DNA from: Steromphala cineraria
Lineage: Eukaryota > Mollusca > Gastropoda > Trochida > Trochidae
Assembly: GCA_916613615.1 (NCBI GenBank)
Contig: OU744735.1
Location: 45,598,468-45,662,467, forward strand
Length of the DNA: 64,000 bases
Reading direction: 5' to 3'
Positions 61,301 through 64,000 of this stretch are shown in pieces. The position numbers and the translations under genes were made by a program. Numbering within the stretch: the first letter of the stretch is position 1; each line of letters begins with the position of its first letter. The notes below the pieces were generated by a model. The model was not told the origin of the DNA. It saw nothing but the letters and a program-made list of their open reading frames with translations, and made no database searches.

Positions 61301-63581
61301 GGACCACTGGAAGGCTACAAGTTATATTGTTTACTACTGGTCTGTAAACTCAAAGGATGAAGTGCAGGAGCGACTCCCTGCTACACCGGGACCACTGGAA
61401 GGCTACAAGTTATACTGTTTACTACTGGTCTGTCAACTCACAAGATGAAGTGCAGGAGTGACTCCCTGCTACACCGGGACCACTGGAAGGCTACAAGTTA
61501 TACTGTTTACTACTGGTCTGTCAACTCACAAGATGAAGTGCAGGAGGGACTCCCTGCTACACCGGGACCACTGGAAGGCTACAAGTTATACTGTTTACTA
61601 CTGGTCTGTCAACTCACAAGATGAAGTGCAGGAGTGACTCCCTGCTACACCGGGACCACTGGAAGGCTACAAGTTATACTGTTTACTACTGGTCTGTCAA
61701 CTCACAAGATGAAGTGCAGGAGGGACTCCCTGCTACACCGGGACCACTGGAAGGCTACAAGTTATACTGTTTACTACTGGTCTGTCAACTCACAAGATGA
61801 AGTGCAGGAGGGACTCCCTGCTACACCGGGACCACTGGAAGACTACAAGTTATATTGTTTACTACTGGTCTGTAAACTCACAAGATGAAGTGCAGGAGGG
61901 ACTCCCTACTACACCGGGACCACTGGAAGGCTGTGCCACCCCCGGCTCCACCAGTAGACATGATGTTCTTCTTGTCGTCACAAATGTTGCCATCACTGTC
62001 GTGGTCCATGTTCAAACTAGGGAACAGTAGGAGAAGAGAGCGAGAACAAATTTAGATGAGATTGGTCACTTTGTGCGATCAGAGCGTAAACAGAGTGAGA
62101 ACAGTCAGTGCGATTTGTGAACTGAGATACTAAAATTTAATGAAGAAGAAGGTATAAACATACGCTCCTTTATCTATCCGTGCATTTTATGGGAGTTTGA
62201 ATTTTGAATGTAGTTTGCGGGTTCTTCCCTTTATAGTTTGAAATGAATTGTATACTTAATAATCAAATCATTACCGGTAAAAATTCCGACGATTATTTTT
62301 CATTGGGTTAATTTGTCGAGAGAAACATGAAATATATTTGTTGCAGTACTGTTGCTGAAAAATGGTGTTAAACTGTGCTAACGATATATGTAAATTATTT
62401 ATTATTTGAAATGAATCTTACATCATTACAAGATTGCGGGAACCGATAGCGTGCAATTGTCCTTTCGTATATTCTAAGAGTTCTAACTATCGCATATTTT
62501 AAAATATAAGTGAGTTTGCGTCATCGGCTTACATAAGAAGTATGGATTACCTGAACTAATTGATACATCAAGCAGTGACATATATGTGATACAATATCAT
62601 TAAAGGAAACACGCACCTGTGCCCCGTCTCGTGAGCGAGAGTCAGTCCGATGTCCAGCCCGTTATCCTCCAGGACCGAGCATCTCTGTTTGCTGACACAC
62701 ATCCCCCCTAGAGACGCCAGACCGGTCGTGTCCTTTACACCCTTGTGAACCAGGTCCGTCCTGGGGGAATGGAGTAGTTTACGAACGACATTACTTTGGA
62801 TATTTTTCAAATATGTCTCTTGAAGAAGGTATTGCAAAATTATCTTATTATAGACTGGTGATACCTATTTGATAGACCCGAGGAAAACAGTAATGAACGA
62901 GGCTCGAGGACGGACGCAGGATCAAGTTAATGACATTTTCTGTCGACTGTCACGTGACGGCTTCTTGACCGATGTTCTTCTTTTAGAACTCAAATCAAAT
63001 CATTCAAATCAGAATGGAATCAACGGCCTTCACAGGCAGTTCAGCATCTTGACCAGAAAAATGTTTGAGTCAAGCACTGATACTTACTGGGCTAACATCA
63101 AATGCTGACTTACATTGCTTCTTTTTTTTTGGTCCTTTCAGTAATCAGCCTGACTTCATCACATTCTACTGAACAAACATTGCTTTTACAGTACAACGCT
63201 TTCGACATCAACATTTGACTGGTTTACAAGAGTTATTTAGTCTTGACTGATCGACGGGTGTCATTGACTTGTCAGGATTACGATTACAAATATTTCTTCT
63301 GCCACCTTATACCGTTGATATGCTTTAAAATGATACTTTCCTGCAACATTTCGACGCTATAAGTAAAGTTTGCCATATATGACCCCAAACAACTCACGGA
63401 GTGGCTCTTTAAGAAGACACATGTAAATCAAGCAATATGAACTCAAAATAAAGCACCTGGTCATCAGACTAGCTGCGTCCACATGTTGGGGGTGTTGGTC
63501 ACTCGGGGGGTTAAACTTCTCCTGCCATTCACAGAAACTGGTCAGGGTCAGATCAGCGTCCGGTATGATCTCCAGTCCAGC
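19198..63581 (-). CDS. ADAMTS-type secreted metalloprotease with C-terminal ShK domains, 18 exons, 5' end outside the window
   Basis: A zinc metalloprotease of the extracellular matrix, transcribed on - and cut by the right window edge, so signal peptide, prodomain and the first part of the catalytic domain are missing here. All 18 exons have GT-AG ends and compatible phases. Domain order: catalytic core with zinc motif HETGH-S-LNMDHD and Met-turn NIMST, disintegrin-like, TSP1, cysteine-rich, spacer, three more TSP1, ShK 1, a 36-bp-repeat linker, ShK 2-4, stop. The ADAMTS core order is canonical; a C-terminal block of four ShK domains is not found in vertebrate ADAMTS proteins. Four introns are occupied by minisatellites built from the adjoining exon end and its donor. 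Catalytic residues appear intact, so an active protease is likely; the substrate is unknown. Confidence 0.85.
19323..20501 (-). other. Last ADAMTS intron
   Basis: About 1.2 kb with no recognisable element except the short motif GGGGAGGTAACTCC near 20125. Related motifs lie at about 19166 (AGGGAGGTAACCCTC, in the 3' UTR) and 10527 (GGGGAGATAACTCC). Confidence 0.5.
20502..22328 (-). CDS. ADAMTS exon: ShK domains 1-3 with a 28-copy repeat linker
   Basis: Acceptor TTTCAGTTGCAG, donor AAACCAG|GTACAG; 608 codons in one exon. ShK 1 begins GCHDNKTAECDSYRKEIC and ends NHCPVYCGMC. A Ser/Thr/Asp/Asn-rich segment without cysteines follows, then ShK 2 (SCINRLDNCHLYTQKDC to CRKYCNYC) and ShK 3 (TCKDSNEHCAEYDDTVC to CRRRCRFC). 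Each has the six-cysteine ShK spacing; such domains occur in many animal secreted enzymes as accessory modules. The linker is encoded by a 36-bp tandem array. The long antisense frame at 20975-22132 is a shadow of that array. Confidence 0.88.
20970..21985 (-). repeat. Coding 36-bp minisatellite, 12-residue repeat, about 28 copies
   Basis: Each unit encodes NNEIVRDSSTKD, with occasional SSSMD, NNDIV, NTEIV or NKEIV variants. All units keep 36 bp, so the frame is never lost, in contrast to the non-coding 45-bp array nearby. The segment is acidic/polar and rich in Ser/Thr, so it probably forms a disordered, perhaps O-glycosylated spacer between ShK 1 and ShK 2. Copy number is likely polymorphic. 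Confidence 0.95.
22423..22585 (-). CDS. ADAMTS exon: fourth TSP1
   Basis: Acceptor TATTGCTTCCAG, donor CAGCAG|GTAATT. It encodes CSVSCGPGTRHRQVGCFSPS, then DSVCIQRDRPSTQGSCNNGE, then CPVVQSTPA. Complete cysteine set of a TSP1 repeat. Ends in phase 1. Confidence 0.87.
22888..23309. repeat. 31-bp minisatellite with internal palindrome, about 13 copies
   Basis: The unit contains GGTTATCACCACTCAGCAGA then GTGACGACAAA. CACTC-AGCA-GAGTG is a small hairpin in every unit. It lies in the intron after the third TSP1 exon but starts about 95 bp away from it and shares no sequence with it, unlike the four donor-derived arrays. Confidence 0.93.
23404..23632 (-). CDS. ADAMTS exon: third TSP1 and start of fourth
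   Basis: Acceptor TTTGTCCTTCAAG, donor TCAGAT|GTGGGT. It encodes SKQSVYNFRWTVGSYSGCSK, then TCDGGLKTRSVQCVRSDGQ, then CGTQDCPGEWATSRWSD. The W-x-x-x-x-x-x-x-CSKTCDGG pattern and three more cysteine positions define a TSP1 repeat; WATSRWSD opens the next. The acceptor lies inside the last unit of the 44-bp array. Phase 2 in, phase 0 out. Confidence 0.85.
23925..24662 (+). mobile_element. Non-LTR retrotransposon 3' fragment, longest of three
   Basis: On + there are broken frames matching the end of a CR1/L2-like LINE reverse-transcriptase protein: CDRQVTDLCSKYNYHLYNIG, KIRHLL, then in another frame DYCN, LHWLPV and CVSGTAPEYLCELI. It ends in a 3' tail GGCGTAATATAAATACTCAT. Frameshifts and stops make it inactive. 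It is antisense to the host gene and embedded in the 44-bp array. Confidence 0.8.
29680..30066 (+). mobile_element. Internally deleted LINE fragment, copy a
   Basis: It shares the left boundary (ACATCAGCATGTGGATGCAC) and tail of the longer fragment but lacks the middle. It encodes KLKLQQNKTEVMLIGTKAML on one side; on the other, TCPSLESFKANVKTYLFRKY in a different frame. An apparently identical copy lies 1221 bp downstream. Confidence 0.8.
30901..31287 (+). mobile_element. Internally deleted LINE fragment, copy b
   Basis: I found no base difference from the copy at 29680-30066, and it lies at exactly 1221 bp offset, together with the same neighbouring 44-bp units. It arose by tandem duplication of a mixed block, not by a new insertion. 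Confidence 0.8.
31306..31435 (-). CDS. ADAMTS exon: end of second TSP1
   Basis: Acceptor TATGTGTAAG, donor TTCAAG|GTGAGT. It encodes SLRVGATCVQISTSQRVDRT, then LCDTASEPRSYTKSCTEK, then SCPS, completing the six cysteines of the repeat. The final 44 bp, from GAGTTACACC to CCTTCAAG, are the seed of the 44-bp array that makes up the next intron. Confidence 0.82.
31436..32371 (-). other. ADAMTS intron, unique sequence
   Basis: No repeat or element recognised in about 0.9 kb. Confidence 0.5.
32372..32552 (-). CDS. ADAMTS exon: spacer end and start of second TSP1
   Basis: Acceptor GATTCTATTCCAG, donor TCAAG|GTTGGT. It encodes VYRVYGDAYEDVTPIIYYEY, a linker, then YKWMTIDGQCSVTCGQG. The CSVTCGQG motif opens a TSP1 repeat, with a single Trp before it. 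The donor GTTGGT is weaker than others in the gene, but phase 1 fits the next exon. Confidence 0.82.
33293..33450 (-). CDS. ADAMTS exon: spacer domain, main part
   Basis: Acceptor CCTCCCCCCGACAAG, donor GCGCAG|GTTAGA. It encodes IKVNGKRLFNTNGRQKNRKD, then YKQDGVTVLYAP, then ESIQIEGPIPVEIEAQ. The NGKxLFN, G-V-x-V-x-Y and E-x-I-x-IxGPIxVxIxxQ patterns match the beta-rich spacer of ADAMTS. Phase 1 in, phase 0 out. Confidence 0.85.
33696..33773 (-). CDS. ADAMTS exon: spacer domain, short exon
   Basis: Acceptor TGATTATTTACAG, donor GGATGA|GTATGT. 78 nt encode EYITFLTLPKGSTGIKMTND, then NRYTWM. The first codon is completed by the G of the previous exon. The LPKGSTGIKM segment matches the (I/L)PxGAxxIxI motif that opens the ADAMTS spacer. 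The exon is too short to stand out on its own; phase and motif support it. Confidence 0.75.
34158..54009 (-). repeat. 45-bp minisatellite, about 440 copies, made from exon end plus 5' splice site
   Basis: Read on -, each unit is AGGAGTGGCAGTTACTTCAT or AGGAGGGGCAGTTACTTCAA, then GGGGGAGGTGAATG, then GTGAGTATGTG. The first 34 bp copy the end of the spacer exon; the last 11 bp are intron start. In frame it would read GEYVRSGSYFMGEVN. It fills nearly all of a 20.2-kb intron. Large blocks recur at fixed offsets (1796, 3288, 2251 and 2701 bp), showing higher-order duplication. 44-bp units and recurrent stop-bearing variants (CAGTTAATCC; GCTTAAGGGG) break the frame, so the array as a whole is not coding. 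Each unit has 20 G and 3 C on the transcribed-sense strand. Confidence 0.97.
53975..54095 (-). CDS. ADAMTS exon: end of cysteine-rich domain, start of spacer
   Basis: Acceptor TTTCTACCCTAAG, donor GAATG|GTGAGT. It encodes PFGCDGVSDSPARPDVCGAC, then QGHNDTCIKRKGSYFKGEVN. GCDG and CGxCxGxNxTC are strongly diagnostic of ADAMTS. Its last 34 bp and its donor are the seed of the 20-kb 45-bp array. The first donor is chosen because it gives the shortest product and the right phase, but five downstream units are also in frame. Confidence 0.88.
54138..54172. repeat. (ATCGT)n pentanucleotide microsatellite
   Basis: Seven perfect ATCGT units in the intron between the cysteine-rich exons; no role seen. 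Confidence 0.9.
54384..54722 (-). repeat. 39-bp minisatellite made from exon end plus 5' splice site, about 9 copies
   Basis: Read on -, the unit is AGTGCAGG (the exon's last 8 bp), then GTGGGTGGTATAACTGGAAC, then an A/T-rich 11 bp. The first unit is the true exon-intron boundary at 54717/54716. The period is 13 codons, and the second and third donors are still in frame with the exon before a TAG appears. Confidence 0.92.
54717..54865 (-). CDS. ADAMTS exon: cysteine-rich domain, second part
   Basis: Acceptor CATATTCTGCAG, donor TGCAGG|GTGGGT. It encodes ESVCMLFCHPEGEETIHLRG, then DGTQCSDAKGVYNRCVKGEC with a final Arg. DGTxC and C-V-x-G-x-C are family hallmarks. Its last bases and donor seed the 39-bp array at 54384-54722. 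Confidence 0.88.
55316..55421 (-). CDS. ADAMTS exon: cysteine-rich domain, first part
   Basis: Acceptor CTCTCAACAG, donor CATAG|GTGAGG. It encodes PCSTSQEKYKEEQCAATDRY, then PLHGFYKHWLPGDTI. The (F/Y)-x-x-EQC motif marks the start of the ADAMTS cysteine-rich region. Ends in phase 1. Confidence 0.85.
55879..55942 (-). CDS. ADAMTS exon: end of first TSP1 repeat
   Basis: Acceptor ACATTTTCAG, donor TTTGAG|GTAAAC. It encodes PLFGGKKCEGFATKAVMCNF, supplying the last cysteines of the TSP1 repeat. Phase 2 in, phase 0 out. Confidence 0.85.
56237..56388 (-). CDS. ADAMTS exon: first TSP1 repeat
   Basis: Acceptor TTTCTCTTTAG, donor CCGAG|GTAATT. It encodes WCISGQCQDIGPDGPPAVDG, then GWSAWDNSQSECSRSCGGGV, then RVRSRKCDNP. 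WSAW and CSRSCGGG are the tryptophan and disulfide signatures of a thrombospondin type 1 repeat placed, as usual, right after the disintegrin-like domain. Confidence 0.9.
56720..56821 (-). CDS. ADAMTS exon: end of disintegrin-like domain
   Basis: Acceptor GCTTCTTCCAG, donor CGGAAG|GTAGCA. 34 codons encode DECGKLVCFDPNLPGQC, then APRMDGTECGNRK, matching the C-x-x-LxC ... DGTxCG-x-xK pattern. Phase 0 on both sides. Confidence 0.85.
56822..58026 (-). other. ADAMTS intron, no other feature seen
   Basis: About 1.2 kb without repeats or recognisable elements; several chance open frames on +. Confidence 0.5.
58027..58192 (-). CDS. ADAMTS exon: start of disintegrin-like domain
   Basis: Acceptor TTTTTACCCCAATAG, donor GGTGGG|GTAGGC. 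Joined to the catalytic exon it reads HFIFDGKTGCLSDHP, followed by LPRDMPGVLYPGDDQCRLF and GEGSRIC. The LPG-x-x-Y-x-x-D-x-QC pattern is typical of the ADAMTS disintegrin-like domain. A second GT two codons upstream is out of phase with the next exon and was not chosen. Confidence 0.85.
58440..61930 (-). repeat. 88-bp minisatellite made from exon end plus 5' splice site, about 39 copies
   Basis: Read on -, each unit carries CCTTCCAGTGGTCCCGGTGT, then AGCAGGGAGTCACTCCTGCA, then CTTCATCTT, then GTGAGTTTACAGACCAG, then an AT-rich 22 bp ending TAG. The first 49 bp copy the last 49 bp of the catalytic-domain exon, in which this is the first unit, and GTGAGT is its donor. The array runs from the exon's end through nearly the whole intron; the left-most copies (58440-58560) are degraded. 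88 is not a multiple of three, so using a downstream donor would shift frame. Confidence 0.95.
61882..62016 (-). CDS. ADAMTS exon: third zinc ligand, Met-turn and end of catalytic domain
   Basis: Acceptor GTTCCCTAG, donor ATCTT|GTGAGT. It encodes LNMDHDSDGNICDDKKNIMS, then a Gly-rich turn, then FQWSRCSRESLLHFI. Joined to the previous exon the zinc motif reads HExxHxxNxxHD; Asn in place of the usual Gly also occurs in some vertebrate ADAMTS. WSxCSRE is the conserved end of the catalytic domain. The exon's last 49 bp and donor are the seed of the 88-bp array that follows. Confidence 0.9.
62017..62616 (-). other. ADAMTS intron, unique sequence
   Basis: Phase-2 intron that splits the zinc-binding motif between exons. 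No repeat seen. Confidence 0.5.
62617..62760 (-). CDS. ADAMTS exon: catalytic domain with HETGH
   Basis: Acceptor TTCCCCCAG, donor CACAG|GTGCGT. It encodes TDLVHKGVKDTTGLASLGGM, then C, then a stretch ending GLTLAHETGH. The GLA-x-GGMC and SVLEDNG-like signatures match ADAMTS proteases. HETGH supplies two zinc-binding histidines and the catalytic glutamate. The intron splits the zinc motif after the second His. Confidence 0.9.
62761..63456 (-). other. ADAMTS intron, unique sequence
   Basis: About 0.7 kb; nothing recognised beyond chance open frames on +. Confidence 0.5.
63457..63581 (-). CDS. ADAMTS exon: catalytic domain, first part visible
   Basis: Acceptor TTTATTCCAG, donor ACCAG|GTGCTT. 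It encodes AGLEIIPDADLTLTSFCEWQ, then a stretch ending DAASLMTR. The FCxWQ and DxAxLxTR patterns are diagnostic of the region before the zinc site in ADAMTS catalytic domains. Ends in phase 2. Upstream exons lie beyond the window. Confidence 0.85.
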
Positions 63582-64000
63582 CTGGAATAAACGTATGAAC
63601 AATTCACGGTGCACGGGACAGTCCTATCGGGGTATTTTTCGGGAAACTAAATTAAAGACTACTTCCCTGTTATTTCTTTAACATGATTTTTACATGATTA
63701 TTTCCCACTTTTTTCAAATATGTCAGTGAGAGCAAAATTTAAGTTGTTCTAGATTTAACAATTTATAGAAGTATAGAATGCATCACTGCGCCCTCTTGAG
63801 TTTCGTTTCCACTAAATACCCCGATAGGACTGTCTCTTTAATGTAAATTAATTCGATAATGATGTTGTTGTTGCAATGATGACCGCATTGACCTTCCTAA
63901 CACAGTAACTTTCAAGGGTCCGTTTTGTGTTTACATCCGGTAATTTTGCCATCCACTGAATGTCTGTTGAACACATTATGAGGGAGGAGACATTTGATTG
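63582..64000 (-). other. ADAMTS intron running off the window
   Basis: No coding exon seen. TACCCCGATAGGACTGTC at about 63815-63832 is the inverse of GACAGTCCTATCGGGGTA at 63619-63636, so a roughly 215-bp inverted-repeat element may lie here. Confidence 0.5.

Noticed and set aside
58908..62030. + strand frames in the 88-bp array (repeats of QDEVQEGLPATPGPLE)
   Set aside because: Antisense to the catalytic exon copies and broken by frequent in-frame stops; only chance open stretches.

Overview
The window is nuclear DNA of an animal, most likely a lophotrochozoan and probably a mollusc. The evidence is spliced genes with GT-AG introns and AATAAA signals, an animal CYP2-type P450, an ADAMTS metalloprotease ending in ShK domains, LINE reverse-transcriptase remnants, many small hairpin elements, and a recurring GGGAGRTAACYC-like motif that I associate with mollusc genomes. 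The species call is an inference. No bacterial operon, CRISPR array or virus is seen.

Layout. (1) About 1-4190, + strand: the 3' end of a small secreted-protein gene (EGF domain, a four-cysteine helical domain, a coiled-coil tail). Its introns carry three blocks of one 42-bp minisatellite and a duplicated micro-exon whose upstream copy has lost its donor. (2) 4190-8550: intergenic, or P450 leader, DNA with hairpin MITEs. (3) 8555-10090, + strand: a complete cytochrome P450 whose coding region is a single exon. (4) 10.9-12.7 kb: a 42/43-bp minisatellite. (5) 13101-16492: a 3.4-kb element with terminal inverted repeats of about 295 bp, containing nested MITEs; further hairpins follow to 18.4 kb. 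(6) 19198 to beyond 63581, - strand: the 3' part of an ADAMTS-type metalloprotease gene. I resolved 18 exons whose splice phases all agree. Domain order: catalytic zinc site, disintegrin-like, TSP1, cysteine-rich, spacer, three more TSP1, four ShK. It is tail-to-tail with the P450.

The exceptional feature is inside the ADAMTS gene. Four of its introns hold minisatellites of different period (88, 39, 45 and 44 bp; about 3.5, 0.34, 19.8 and 7.7 kb). In every case the repeat unit is the 3' end of the adjoining exon plus its 5' splice site, and the array starts exactly at that exon. The introns therefore contain from about nine to several hundred decoy donors each, mostly the ideal GTGAGT. In the 44-bp case both ends of the intron lie inside the repeat, which is the signature of an intron born by tandem duplication of coding sequence. 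In the 45- and 39-bp cases the period is a multiple of three, so alternative use of the first few donors would add whole 15- or 13-residue repeats in frame. A separate 36-bp array, about 28 copies, is truly coding and forms a Ser/Thr/Asp/Asn-rich linker between ShK domains 1 and 2.

All calls come from reading the sequence. No database search, alignment program or splice predictor was run, and copy numbers of large arrays are length divided by period.
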